A stretch of DNA of 64,000 nucleotides from Cellulosimicrobium funkei (GCF_004519295.1 NZ_SOZH01000003.1:372001-436000), one strand, 5' to 3'; numbered from the stretch's first letter, positions 24,337-32,921 are shown. The notes: generated by a model from the sequence alone, not told the origin. Translations and numbers: made by a program.

Positions 24337-24927
24337 TCAGCCCGCGGTGCGGGCCTGACGGCGCTGGGCGAGCTCGTCCTGCGGGCTCGTCGCGGTGCCG
24401 TCCTCGTCCTCGAGGGACTCGGTCGGCAGCTCGGCGAGCGTGCCCTCGACCTCGCGCCACACGCGCCCGACGGCGATCCCGAACACGCCCTGGCCGCCCT
24501 GGACGAGGTCCACGACCTCGTCGGGCGAGGTGCACTCGTAGACGCTCGCGCCGTCGCTCATGAGGGTGATCTGCGCCAGGTCGTCCACGCCGCGCTCGCG
24601 CAGGTGCTCGACGGCCGTGCGGATCTGCTGGAGCGACACCCCGGTGTCGAGCAGGCGCTTGACGACCTTGAGCACGAGGATGTCGCGGAAGCTGTACAGG
24701 CGGTGCGAGCCCGACCCGGACGCCGGGCGGACGGTGGGCTCGACGAGGCCGGTGCGGGCCCAGTAGTCGAGCTGGCGGTACGTGATGCCTGCCGCGCGGC
24801 ATGCCGTCGGGCCGCGGTAGCCGGTCGTGGTGTCCTGCTCGGTGATGTCCTCCCCGAAGAGGAGGCCCTGCGCGCCCTGCGGAACTGCCGCGCCGACACC
24901 GACGCTCGCCTCACCGCTGCTGTTCAC
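24337..24927 (-). CDS. MerR-family transcriptional regulator (Rv1830-like)
   Basis: The 196-residue protein has a winged helix with the MerR signature GPTACRAAGITYRQLDYWARTGLVEP followed by the SHRLYSFRDILVLKVVKRLLD wing and coil, then a C-terminal region without metal-binding cysteines. The position next to a bifunctional nuclease, another MerR and an FHA protein matches M. tuberculosis Rv1830. The GTG start has CAGGAGG upstream. A consensus-like promoter lies at 24956-24984 and an inverted repeat at 25047-25067. Confidence 0.88.
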   Translation of the reverse strand: MNSSGEASVGVGAAVPQGAQGLLFGEDITEQDTTTGYRGPTACRAAGITYRQLDYWARTGLVEPTVRPASGSGSHRLYSFRDILVLKVVKRLLDTGVSLQQIRTAVEHLRERGVDDLAQITLMSDGASVYECTSPDEVVDLVQGGQGVFGIAVGRVWREVEGTLAELPTESLEDEDGTATSPQDELAQRRQARTAG

Positions 24928-24955
24928 TGTCGCCTCCTGGGGTGATGTCACGACC

Positions 24956-24984
24956 AAACTATGGGCGCGGTCCGGGGCCGTCAA
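24956..24984 (-). promoter_or_regulatory. Sigma70-type promoter of the MerR gene
   Basis: On the minus strand TTGACG (24979-24984), a 17-bp spacer and TAGTTT (24956-24961) match the vegetative consensus well. The start would be near 24949, giving a leader of about 22 bases with the CAGGAGG ribosome site. Confidence 0.7.
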
Positions 24985-25046
24985 CGACCGACGCCCCGGG
25001 CGTGCGGGCGTGTCGCGCCCGCCACGTCGTCGCGTCGACCGCTGAA

Positions 25047-25067
25047 CCCTCGACCCGAGGTCGAAGG
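25047..25067. promoter_or_regulatory. Inverted repeat upstream of the MerR promoter
   Basis: CCCTCGACC and GGTCGAAGG are complementary at 8 of 9 positions around CGA. A related pair (CCTCG...CGAGG) lies at about 25094-25112. The site is about 65 bases before the -35 box and could bind one of the MerR proteins encoded in this cluster. Confidence 0.4.
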
Positions 25068-25139
25068 TCTGTCTTGTCCGGTGTGTCCCGAAGCCTCGAC
25101 CACGACCCGAGGGTCGGGCCGCCACGCACCGGGACCGCT

Positions 25140-25631
25140 CTACTCGTCCACCGAGAAGTCCTCGGGCTGGACGTGGTCGAGGAAGTCGCGGAACTTCTCG
25201 ACCTCCTCCTGCTGCGCGACGTCGACGACCTCGACGCCCGCCGTCGCCACGACCTCCGCCGAGCACAGCACCGGGCTCCCGGTGCGCACCGCGACGGCGA
25301 TCGCGTCCGACGCGCGCGAGTCGAGCCGCACGCCGTTGCTGAGCACGAGCTCGGCGAAGAAGATGCCGCCGTCGAGGGCGACGATCTCCGCCCGCTCGAG
25401 CCGCACGCCCACCGCGTCGAGCAGGTCCCGCAGCAGGTCGTGCGTCATGGGCCGCGGCGTGGGCAGCCCTGCCTGCGCCATGGCGATCGCGCTCGCCTCC
25501 CGCGGGCCGATGACGATCGGCACTACGAGCTCGGACGCGTCGTCGAGCAGCAGCACCACGATCTCCTGGTCGCGCTGCTGCTGACGGACCCCCAGCACCT
25601 CCACCGGGACCATCGGGACGTCGTCGCTCAC
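25140..25631 (-). CDS. Bifunctional nuclease family protein (DUF151)
   Basis: The 163-residue acidic protein begins VPMVPVEVLGVRQQQRDQEIVVLLLDD and contains PIVIGPREASAIAMAQAG and LSNGVRLDSRASDAIAVAVRTGSP, the core of the DUF151 fold; plant members are reported as RNase/DNase enzymes. The bacterial role is unclear. The M. tuberculosis equivalent is Rv1829. A TACGGT box (25638-25643) sits 6 bases before the GTG start, so the mRNA may be leaderless. It is followed by the MerR gene after 212 bases. Confidence 0.85.
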   Translation of the reverse strand: MSDDVPMVPVEVLGVRQQQRDQEIVVLLLDDASELVVPIVIGPREASAIAMAQAGLPTPRPMTHDLLRDLLDAVGVRLERAEIVALDGGIFFAELVLSNGVRLDSRASDAIAVAVRTGSPVLCSAEVVATAGVEVVDVAQQEEVEKFRDFLDHVQPEDFSVDE

Positions 25632-25737
25632 TCCACCACCGTACGACTCCGCCCGGCATCCGGCAGGGGGTGCGCACCGGGCGTGCGCGCGACACGCGGA
25701 GGGCGCCGCGGGAGGTGCGGCGGGGCGGGTGCGGGCG

Positions 25738-26499
25738 TCAGCGGGTGAGGTCGTCGACGCCCTGGCGCACGAAGACGGTGTGCAGCTGCGCGCACAGCTC
25801 GCCGACCTCGGACGCGACGGTGCCGGCGTGGGCGCGCGCGGACGGGCTCTGCTGCCCGCGCCACGGCGAGACGACCTGCTGCACGAGGCTCACGTGGCGG
25901 TCGGCGGCGGTGCGCAGGGAGCGGAGGTGGCGGGGCTCGATGCCGTAGTCCGCGAGGCCGGCGGCGAGCACGACGACGTCGAGCGAGCGCGCGTCGAGCT
26001 GCCCGCCCGGTGCCTGGCGGAGCACGCCGGCCTCGATGAGGCCCTCGACGAGCTCGCGCTCGACCCCGGCGGCCGAGACGAGCGCGTCGACGGTGTAGCG
26101 CTGGCGGACGGCGGCCGACCCGGGCTCGCCGTCGGTGGTCGCGAGGCGGGGGGCGAGCGTCTCGGCGTCGGTCCCGGCGTCGAGCGCGGCGAGGCGGTCC
26201 TTGATGACCTTCAGCGGCAGGTAGCGGTCACGCTGCTCGACGAGCACGAACCGGAGCCGCTCGACGTCGGCGGGGCTGTACTGGCGATAGCCCGACGCGG
26301 TCCGCACCGGCTCGATGAGGCCCTGCTCCTCGAGGAAGCGCAGCTTGGAGTGGCTGACGTGGGGGAACTCGGCCCGCAGCGCGCGCAGCACGTCGGAGAT
26401 GCGCATGGTCGCGCGGCGCGATATTCCCTGGGGCCACGGTTCGGGCCCGTCCGCGGGCTCCGGGGCCGTGGCGTGCGCGGCGCCCGTCGACATGTTCAC
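25738..26499 (-). CDS. MerR-family transcriptional regulator (Rv1828-like)
   Basis: The 253-residue protein has an N-terminal winged helix (MRISDVLRALRAEFPHVSHSKLRFLEEQGLIEP, SGYRQYSPADVERLRFVLVEQRD), a coiled segment and a longer effector-like domain (about residues 125-240) without obvious metal ligands. It corresponds to Rv1828 by order. The GTG start overlaps the FHA gene's stop by 4 bases (GTGA), so the two are translationally coupled. The ligand is unknown. Confidence 0.87.
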   Translation of the reverse strand: MNMSTGAAHATAPEPADGPEPWPQGISRRATMRISDVLRALRAEFPHVSHSKLRFLEEQGLIEPVRTASGYRQYSPADVERLRFVLVEQRDRYLPLKVIKDRLAALDAGTDAETLAPRLATTDGEPGSAAVRQRYTVDALVSAAGVERELVEGLIEAGVLRQAPGGQLDARSLDVVVLAAGLADYGIEPRHLRSLRTAADRHVSLVQQVVSPWRGQQSPSARAHAGTVASEVGELCAQLHTVFVRQGVDDLTR

Positions 26500-26981
26500 G
26501 ACGGGGAGGCCGCGCCGCCCGCCGACGCCGCCGCCGCGTGCGGGCTGGCGTGGAACGTGAGCCGGTACTTGCCGATCTGGACCTCGTCGCCCGTGCCGAG
26601 CGCGACGGCGTCGATCCGGCTGCGGTTCACGTACGTGCCGTTGAGGGACCCGACGTCGCGCACGACGAAGTGCTCGCCCTCGCGCACGAACTCGGCGTGC
26701 TTGCGGGACACGGTGACGTCGTCGAGGAAGATGTCGGCGTGCTCGGAGCGCCCGGCGACGGTGCGCTCGGCGTCGAGGAGGAAGCGCGAGCCCTGTCCGG
26801 GGCCGCGCTGCATGATGAGCAGGGCCGAGTGGCGGGGCAGGGCGGCGACGGCGGCGTGCTCCTCGGGGCTCAGGCCCCCGGGCTGCACGCCCTCCTCGAT
26901 CGGGGCCTCGATCCGGCCGAAGCTGACCGTCGTGTCGCTGGTCGCCCGGTTCGGCACCTCAGGACCGCCTGGGACACTCAT
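26496..26981 (-). CDS. garA: FHA-domain protein, GarA/OdhI-like
   Basis: This 161-residue protein has a short N-terminal tail with two adjacent threonines (SDTTVSF, Thr17-Thr18) followed by one FHA domain (about 75-150) with the phosphothreonine-binding residues in GRSEHADIFLDDVTVSRKHAEF and VRDVGSLNGTYVNRSRI. In GarA and OdhI, phosphorylation of the equivalent tail by PknB/PknG-type kinases makes the FHA domain bind the tail, releasing 2-oxoglutarate dehydrogenase and glutamate dehydrogenase. The tail here reads DTTV rather than ETTS, but the phospho-acceptor pair is present. GAGGAGG precedes the ATG. Confidence 0.88.
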   Translation of the reverse strand: MSVPGGPEVPNRATSDTTVSFGRIEAPIEEGVQPGGLSPEEHAAVAALPRHSALLIMQRGPGQGSRFLLDAERTVAGRSEHADIFLDDVTVSRKHAEFVREGEHFVVRDVGSLNGTYVNRSRIDAVALGTGDEVQIGKYRLTFHASPHAAAASAGGAASPS

Positions 26982-27155
26982 CACGCCTCCTCGGGGCTCA
27001 CGCACGTCGTGCTCGAGCTCGGAAACCGCACCGGGGGGCGAGCCCCGGGTGCGGGAAACTGGTGCTCGAAAACTACTACACCTGCAGGTCACGCGGTGCG
27101 TGCGACCCTCGGTCGTCCCAACCTACCCCGGCCCGTGGGCCCGCGGGAAGCCGGG

Positions 27156-28574
27156 TCACTCGTCGGCGGGGACGGGGGTCGCGTACCGGGGTGCGCGGGG
27201 CTCGACGGTCGCGGTGACCTCGGCCTGGTCCTGCTGGGTGACGGTGGTGCGCGCGCCGTCGGCCCGCAGGGAGGCCATGGCGCCGCCGGGGATCTCGAGC
27301 GCGGTCTCGAGCGTCGAGGGGTCGCCGATCGCGGTCCACCGGTACGGGGACGAGATCACCTGCCCGTCGACGACCACGCCGTCGGAGGTGTCCTCGAAGT
27401 AGCTGCTGGCGACGAGGCGGACGCCGTTGACCTCCATGGCCTCGGCGCCCGCGTTGCGCAGCTCCTCCAGCACGTTGAACAGGCCGAACGCCTTGAGCGG
27501 CTCGGCACCCTCGACGACCTCGATCTGGACGCCCGGGCCCTCGGCGGGGAGCCGGCCCGAGAGGATGCCGAGCGTCTCGGCCTGCTGCTCGGCGAGCTCG
27601 AGCGCGGCGCGCTCGCGGCCGGAGCCGGACTGCAGCTCGTCGCGCGTGGCCTCGAGCGAGGACACCTGGTCCTCGAGCTCGCCGGAGCGCTGGGTGACGT
27701 CGTCGAGCAGGCGTACGAGGTCGCTCTGGCGCAGGGAGGACAGCTGGTCCTCCTGCGTCTGGCTCACCTGGACGACGAGCGCGAAGCCGAGCAGCGCGCA
27801 CAGGACGCCGACCATGACCTGGGAGCGCGACGCGCGCGGGCGCATCGCCCGGCCGAGGCCGCGCAGCCCGCGCGGCTCGGGCTGGGTGGGGGTGCCGTGG
27901 CGCCCGACGGCGGCCGTCGCCCCGGTGACCGGGTCCGGCTCGGCGGTGGGCGAGGTCTCGGCGTCCTGCTCGGGCGCCGCGGCTGCCGGGGTGGTCGTCG
28001 CGCCCGGCGTCGGGCGGTCCGGCGCGGTGGTGGCGGTGCGCGGGTCGTCGGGCTGGTCGGTGCGGTCGTCGGGTGCGGGGCGCTCCCCCGCTGCTGCGGC
28101 GCAGCCCGGGACGGTGGGGTCGCTCGGCTCGGTCGTGCTCGGGGCGCTGGTGTCCGGGTCGCTCGGCGCGGGCATGTCGGTCGGTGCGGCACCTGTCGGG
28201 GTCGTGCGGGCCGTGGTGGTGCCGTCGTCCTCGGGGTGGTCGGTGGTGACCGTGGTCTGGTCGCGGGCTGCCGGTGCGTCGCTCGGCGTCGTGGGGTCGC
28301 CGGGGACCGCTGCGGGGTCGTCCGGGTCGTCGTGGGGCGCGCCGGACGGCGCACCCGGGCCCGGGTCGCCCTCGGCGGGGGTTGCGGCGTCCTCGTCGGA
28401 GGCGTCGGTGCGGGGCGGGACGGGCTCCGTGTCGCGCGCGTCGTCGTCGGTCCCGGGTTCGGTGCCGGGGACGGCGGGGGTGCCGACGGCGGCGTCGGCA
28501 CCGTCCGCGGGCGTGGTGGGGTGCTCGGGCCGGTCGCCCGGAGCCTGGTCGCGGGGGTCGCGGCTCATGCTCAC
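27156..28574 (-). CDS. DUF881 family membrane protein with long acidic tail
   Basis: The 472-residue protein has an unusually long N-terminal region (about 1-235) made almost only of Pro, Thr, Ala, Asp and Glu, presumably disordered and cytoplasmic. One membrane segment follows (VMVGVLCALLGFALVVQV, near 252), then a coiled coil (SLRQSDLVRLLDDVTQRSGEL) and the DUF881 domain (VEGAEPLKAFGLFNVLEELR, PYRWTAIGDP). DUF881 proteins resemble division-associated proteins such as YlxX/YlxW. The GTG start overlaps the small-basic-protein stop (GTGA). It corresponds to Rv1825 by order. Confidence 0.8.
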   Translation of the reverse strand: MSMSRDPRDQAPGDRPEHPTTPADGADAAVGTPAVPGTEPGTDDDARDTEPVPPRTDASDEDAATPAEGDPGPGAPSGAPHDDPDDPAAVPGDPTTPSDAPAARDQTTVTTDHPEDDGTTTARTTPTGAAPTDMPAPSDPDTSAPSTTEPSDPTVPGCAAAAGERPAPDDRTDQPDDPRTATTAPDRPTPGATTTPAAAAPEQDAETSPTAEPDPVTGATAAVGRHGTPTQPEPRGLRGLGRAMRPRASRSQVMVGVLCALLGFALVVQVSQTQEDQLSSLRQSDLVRLLDDVTQRSGELEDQVSSLEATRDELQSGSGRERAALELAEQQAETLGILSGRLPAEGPGVQIEVVEGAEPLKAFGLFNVLEELRNAGAEAMEVNGVRLVASSYFEDTSDGVVVDGQVISSPYRWTAIGDPSTLETALEIPGGAMASLRADGARTTVTQQDQAEVTATVEPRAPRYATPVPADE

Positions 28575-28903
28575 GCCTTGAAGATGTGGCGCCGGATCGC
28601 GGCGGCGTTGGAGAAGATGCGGATGCCGAGGACGACGACGACGGCGGTCGAGAGCTGGCTGCCGACCCCGAGCTGGTCGCCGAGGAACACGATGAGGGCG
28701 GCGACGACGACGTTCGACAGGAACGACACGAGGAAGACCTTGTCGTCGAACAGGCCGTCGAGCCGGGCGCGCAGGCCGCCGAACAGGGCGTCGAGGGCGG
28801 CGACGACGGCGATGGGGAGGTAGGGCTGCAGCGACACGGGCACGGTGGGTTGCAGGACGAGGCCCGCGACGATGCCCACCACCAGTCCGACGACTGCGAT
28901 CAT
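28571..28903 (-). CDS. sbp: Small basic family protein (DUF1290)
   Basis: The 110-residue integral membrane protein has about three hydrophobic helices (VVGLVVGIVAGLVLQ, YLPIAVVAALDALFGG, VFLVSFLSNVVVAALIVFLG) and a basic end (AAIRRHIFKA). It is the Sbp family found between two DUF881 genes in Firmicutes and actinomycetes and linked by location to cell division genes. The ATG overlaps the upstream stop (ATGA) and its stop overlaps the next start (GTGA). Confidence 0.9.
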   Translation of the reverse strand: MIAVVGLVVGIVAGLVLQPTVPVSLQPYLPIAVVAALDALFGGLRARLDGLFDDKVFLVSFLSNVVVAALIVFLGDQLGVGSQLSTAVVVVLGIRIFSNAAAIRRHIFKA

Positions 28904-29868
28904 TCGACGATCTCCTGCCCTGTCTCGTGCGGTGCGGATGGGGTCCCGGACCCGTCGGTCGTGCCCGGCGCGGGGCCGCTCTCCTCGGCGGGTGCGTCGG
29001 AGTCTACGGTCGTCTCGGGGGCGTGCGCGAAGAACAGCGTGGGCGCGGACCGGCCGGGCAGGTCGAGGCGGCTCTGCGTCGTGACGCCGGAGCGGATGCC
29101 GTACTGGGTGCCGAGGAGCTGGAGGAAGTCGGACGTGCCGGACCGCAGGAGCGAGGTGCGCATCGCGTCGGGGTCGCCGATCGCCTCGACGCGGTAGGGG
29201 CCGACGAGGGGCTGCAGGTCGACGAGCACGGCGTCGCCGGCGCTGCGGATCGCGGACAGGCCGGTCAGGCGCTGGTCGTTGATCGCGACGGCCTCGGCGC
29301 CGCCGGCCCACAGGGCGTTGACGACGCGCTGCAGGTCGGAGTCGTGCACGAGCGAGCTCGCGTCGGTGGCCCCGGAGGACAGGCCACCGCCGGTGTCGTC
29401 GAGGGTGACGACGACACCCTGGCCCTCGACGGGCTGCGTCCCGGTGAGCGCGCCCTCCTCCTGGAGGCTGTCGAGCACGTCGGCGCTCGCACCGCTCAGC
29501 GCCGCGCCCTGGAGCTGCTCGATCTCGCCGGACAGCTCTGCGCCGCGCGCGGAGAGCTCCTCGGCGGTGGCTTGGCGTTCGAGGATCTCCTGCTCGAGGG
29601 TCTCGCGTGCGGCGATGACGCCGGGCTGCGGGGCGCGCAGCTGCACGGCGGCGGCGGTGGTGACGATGCCGAGGACGACGGCGAGGGCGACGAGCGCGAC
29701 GGTGCCGGCGCGCCCCCGGTGCGGGGTCTGCCCGGCGGCGCGGCGCGCGGCCGCGGCGGCGTACCCGGGGTCGAGGGGGCGGTGCATGACCTCGTTGAGG
29801 AGGGTCATGGACGCATCCACGGGTGCGCGGCGCGCGGCGGCGGGCTGGTCCGGTCGCGTGTCGGTCAC
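28900..29868 (-). CDS. DUF881 family membrane protein
   Basis: This 322-residue protein is the second DUF881 member of the cluster. It has a short cytoplasmic start containing SMTLLNEVMHRPLDPGY, one membrane segment (TVALVALAVVLGIVTTAAAV, near 62-82), a coiled coil (LEQEILERQATAEELSARGAEL) and the DUF881 domain (GVVVTLDDTGG, VNALWAGGAEAVAINDQRL, GPYRVEAIGDPDAM). The C-terminal 40 residues are Pro/Thr/Glu-rich. The GTG start overlaps the upstream stop (GTGA). It corresponds to Rv1823 by order. Confidence 0.87.
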   Translation of the reverse strand: MTDTRPDQPAAARRAPVDASMTLLNEVMHRPLDPGYAAAAARRAAGQTPHRGRAGTVALVALAVVLGIVTTAAAVQLRAPQPGVIAARETLEQEILERQATAEELSARGAELSGEIEQLQGAALSGASADVLDSLQEEGALTGTQPVEGQGVVVTLDDTGGGLSSGATDASSLVHDSDLQRVVNALWAGGAEAVAINDQRLTGLSAIRSAGDAVLVDLQPLVGPYRVEAIGDPDAMRTSLLRSGTSDFLQLLGTQYGIRSGVTTQSRLDLPGRSAPTLFFAHAPETTVDSDAPAEESGPAPGTTDGSGTPSAPHETGQEIVE

Positions 29869-30491
29869 GGCGTCTCCTCCGTCGCGGTCCCGGGCCGGTC
29901 GGTGCGGGCGGCGCGGTCGCGCAGGACGAGCGCCCGGGTCTGCAGCACGTACTGCGCGCCCGCGAGCCAGTACAGGCCCACGCCCCACCACGTGAACGCC
30001 CACCCGGTGACGGCGGCGACGTCGCCGAGCCAGCCGGGCATCTCCGCGAGGAGCAGCAGCGGGAACGCGTACAGCAGGGCGAACGTGCCGGCCTTGCCCG
30101 CGAAGCTCACGGGCAGCGGCCCGTAGCCGTGGCGGGCGAGCAGCGGCAGCAGTCCCGCGAGCAGGACGTCGCGCGCGACGATCGCGACGACGAGCCACAC
30201 GGGCACGACGTCGCGCCACGCGAGCCCGAGGAGGGTGACGAGGATGAAGAGGCGGTCGGCGGCGGGGTCGAGCATCTGCCCGACGCGGCTCACCTGGTCC
30301 AGGCGGCGCGCCAGCACGCCGTCGAGCCAGTCCGACGCCCCGGACACCGCGAGGACGACCAGGGCCCACACGTCGTCGCCGCGCACGATGAGCACCGCGA
30401 ACACGGGCACGAGGAGCAGCCGCAGGAGGCTGATGACGTTCGGGACGGTCAGGACGCGCGAGCTGACCTGCTGCCCTGCCGTCACACCCAC
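29865..30491 (-). CDS. CDP-alcohol phosphatidyltransferase (PgsA-like)
   Basis: The 208-residue membrane enzyme shows the complete family motif Dx2DGx2ARx8Gx3Dx3D at residues 54-79 (SDWLDGVLARRL, GQMLDPAADR), with several hydrophobic helices around it. It transfers a phosphatidyl group from CDP-diacylglycerol to an alcohol; glycerol-3-phosphate or another polyol phosphate is likely, but the acceptor is not decided by the motif. In M. tuberculosis the gene here is annotated pgsA2 (Rv1822). The GTG at 30491 lacks a clear Shine-Dalgarno. It heads the coupled block with the two DUF881 genes and sbp. Confidence 0.87.
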   Translation of the reverse strand: MGVTAGQQVSSRVLTVPNVISLLRLLLVPVFAVLIVRGDDVWALVVLAVSGASDWLDGVLARRLDQVSRVGQMLDPAADRLFILVTLLGLAWRDVVPVWLVVAIVARDVLLAGLLPLLARHGYGPLPVSFAGKAGTFALLYAFPLLLLAEMPGWLGDVAAVTGWAFTWWGVGLYWLAGAQYVLQTRALVLRDRAARTDRPGTATEETP

Positions 30492-30894
30492 CGCCCCGTG
30501 CTCGCGTCGCGCCGTCGCGGCGACCTGCCGCGCGCGACCATCCTACGTACCGGCCCCGGTGACCTGGGCCCTCATTTCGCGGCGCGGCGCCCCGCAGGGC
30601 CCGAAATCACCCGCTTCGCCCGGTGTCCGAGGCGGGCCGGGCACCGGCGGGGCGGGTGCGGGTGAGGGACGTCACCGGGCCCGGCCCCGCGGCCCGCCCG
30701 CGCGCTCCGGTACGATGGGTGGACCTTTGGAGTTCGTCGCTCGTCCCGCGTGTGTCCGTGAGAGTGGCCGACCCCCCTGATCTCCCCGATCGTGGCGGTG
30801 GCCGGCCTGGTGTGTTCGGGAGTGCGACCTGCGAGAACCGACCCGGTGACCGCACGCCACTCCACACCCCGAAACGAACGGTCCTCACCCTTTC
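30492..30894. other. Divergent control region upstream of the DEAD-box helicase
   Basis: This 403-base gap separates the minus-strand phosphatidyltransferase gene from the plus-strand RNA helicase. A TACGAT box at 30711-30716 could start a helicase leader of about 170 bases. The leader has no coding frame I support and no strong Shine-Dalgarno before the ATG at 30895. Long structured leaders are common for cold-shock RNA helicases, so regulation at the RNA level is plausible but not shown. Confidence 0.45.
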
Positions 30895-32796
30895 ATGACT
30901 GCTGACGTCGTCGCGCCCTCGCACGCCCTCGACCACTCCACCGACACCTCCCCCGCCGTCGCGGAGCAGACCGCTCCCACCGGCCCCGTGTTCTCCGACC
31001 TCGGCCTGCCCGCGCCCCTCGAGCGCGCCGTCGCCGACCTCGGGTTCGTCACCCCGTCCGCGATCCAGGCCGAGGCCATTCCCGCGCTCCTCGCGGGCCG
31101 CGACATCACCGGCGTCGCGCAGACCGGCACCGGCAAGACCGCCGCGTTCGGCCTCCCGCTGCTCGCCGCGATCGACCCCACGCTGCGGCGCGTGCAGGCC
31201 GTCGTCCTCACCCCGACGCGCGAGCTCGCGATGCAGGTCGCCGACGCCGTCGAGTCGTTCGCGACCCACCTGCCCAAGGTCGACGTCGTCGCCGTGTACG
31301 GCGGCTCGCCCTACCAGCCGCAGCAGCGGGCGCTCGCGGCCGGGGCGCAGGTCGTCGTCGGCACGCCCGGGCGCGTCATCGACCACATCGAGCGCGGCAC
31401 CCTCGTGCTCGACGACGTGCGCTTCCTCGTGCTCGACGAGGCAGACGAGATGCTGCGCATGGGCTTCGCGGAGGACGTCGACACAATCTTCTCCCGCGCG
31501 CCGCGCGAGCGTCAGGTCGCGCTGTTCTCCGCGACGATGCCCGCCCCGATCCGCCGCGTCGCCAACGAGCACCTCACCGACCCGGTCGAGATCGCCGTCG
31601 CACGCCAGTCCTCCACGGTGACGAGCGTGCGCCAGACGTACGCCGTCGTGCCGTTCCGCCACAAGACCGGCTCCCTCGTGCGCGTGCTCGCCACGTCCGA
31701 CGCCGAGGCCGCGATCGTGTTCACCCGCACGCGCGGCGCCGCGGAGGAGGTCGGGTCCGCGCTCGTCGAGCGCGGCATCTCGGCCGCGACCATCTCGGGC
31801 GACGTCGCGCAGAAGGAGCGCGAGCGGATCGTGGAGCGCCTGCGCTCCGGGGCGCTCGACGTCCTCGTCGCGACCGACGTCGCCGCGCGCGGCCTCGACG
31901 TGGACCGCATCGGTCTCGTCGTGAACTTCGACCTGCCGGGCGAGCCCGAGGCGTACGTGCACCGCATCGGCCGCACCGGCCGCGCGGGCCGCACCGGCGA
32001 GGCCCTGAGCTTCGTCACCCCGCACGAGCGCGGGCGCCTGCGCGCGATCGAGCGCACGACCCGCACCCCGCTGCAGGAGATCGAGATCCCCTCCCCCGCG
32101 GACGTGTCCGCGCACAAGGTGCGGGCCCTGCTCGGGCAGGTCCCCGCCCGCCAGGAGGCGGGCCGCCTGTCGATGTACGCCGACATGGTGCGCACCTTCC
32201 TCGCCGAGCACGACGTCGACCCGGTCGACCTCGCCGCGGCCATGGCGGCGCTCGCGGTCGGTGACGACGGTCCGCGTGCCCGTGAGGAGCAGGAGCGGTT
32301 CGAGGCGGAGCGGGCCGCGGCGCGCGAGCAGTCGAAGGCGCGTCGTACGGAGCGCGCGGGCGAGCGTCCGTCGCGCGGCGACCGTGCGTCGGGCCGGCGC
32401 GAGGGTGACGGGACGCGCGGTATCCGCCGCGACGCCGTCGGGACGCGCTACCGCCTGTCGGTGGGGCACAAGGACGGCGTGATGCCGGGCGGGATCGTGG
32501 GCGCGCTGACGAACGAGGCGGGTCTGGCCGGGTCGGACGTCGGCAAGATCGACATCTTCCCGTCGTTCTCGCTCGTGGACATCACCGCGCCGCTCGACGC
32601 GGACACGATGGACCGCATCTCGCGGGCGCGGGTCGCGGGCAAGGCGCTGCGCATCCGTCTCGACGAGGGCGCGCCCGCGTCACGGGGCCCGCGTGCCGGG
32701 CACGGCCCGTCGGGTCGTCGTGACGAGCGTCGTGACCGGTTCGACCGTGCCGACGACCGGGGCGAGCGCAAGCCGCGCCACCGCGCCGCGTTCTGA
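30895..32796 (+). CDS. deaD: DEAD-box ATP-dependent RNA helicase (DeaD/CsdA-like)
   Basis: The 633-residue protein has all DEAD-box motifs: the Q-motif region (FSDLGLPAPLERA, TPSAIQAEAIP), AQTGTGKT, PTRELAMQ, GTPGR, LDEADEM, FSATM, VFTRTRGAAEE, VATDVAARGLD and HRIGRTGRAGR. The C-terminal part has a basic linker followed by a DbpA-type RNA-binding domain (RYRLSVGHKDGVMPGGIVGAL through GKIDIFPSFSLVDI) and an Arg/Asp-rich tail. It should remodel structured RNA in ribosome assembly and mRNA decay, notably in the cold. It is monocistronic, with a strong terminator after it. Confidence 0.94.
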   Translation: MTADVVAPSHALDHSTDTSPAVAEQTAPTGPVFSDLGLPAPLERAVADLGFVTPSAIQAEAIPALLAGRDITGVAQTGTGKTAAFGLPLLAAIDPTLRRVQAVVLTPTRELAMQVADAVESFATHLPKVDVVAVYGGSPYQPQQRALAAGAQVVVGTPGRVIDHIERGTLVLDDVRFLVLDEADEMLRMGFAEDVDTIFSRAPRERQVALFSATMPAPIRRVANEHLTDPVEIAVARQSSTVTSVRQTYAVVPFRHKTGSLVRVLATSDAEAAIVFTRTRGAAEEVGSALVERGISAATISGDVAQKERERIVERLRSGALDVLVATDVAARGLDVDRIGLVVNFDLPGEPEAYVHRIGRTGRAGRTGEALSFVTPHERGRLRAIERTTRTPLQEIEIPSPADVSAHKVRALLGQVPARQEAGRLSMYADMVRTFLAEHDVDPVDLAAAMAALAVGDDGPRAREEQERFEAERAAAREQSKARRTERAGERPSRGDRASGRREGDGTRGIRRDAVGTRYRLSVGHKDGVMPGGIVGALTNEAGLAGSDVGKIDIFPSFSLVDITAPLDADTMDRISRARVAGKALRIRLDEGAPASRGPRAGHGPSGRRDERRDRFDRADDRGERKPRHRAAF

Positions 32797-32827
32797 CCGC
32801 TCCGCCGACGGCAGCCCCGCCGGCGCA

Positions 32828-32870
32828 CGACGACGGCCCCCGGATCTCCTCGATCCGGGGGCCGTCGTCG
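32828..32870. terminator. Strong terminator after the RNA helicase gene
   Basis: A perfect 19-bp stem (32828-32846 with 32852-32870) with a 5-base loop lies between the helicase and the convergent PH-domain gene. Confidence 0.88.
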
Positions 32871-32921
32871 TCGGTGCGGGGTGACCGTGGCGCGGGAACG
32901 GTAGCCGCGCGCCTGCGGTGC

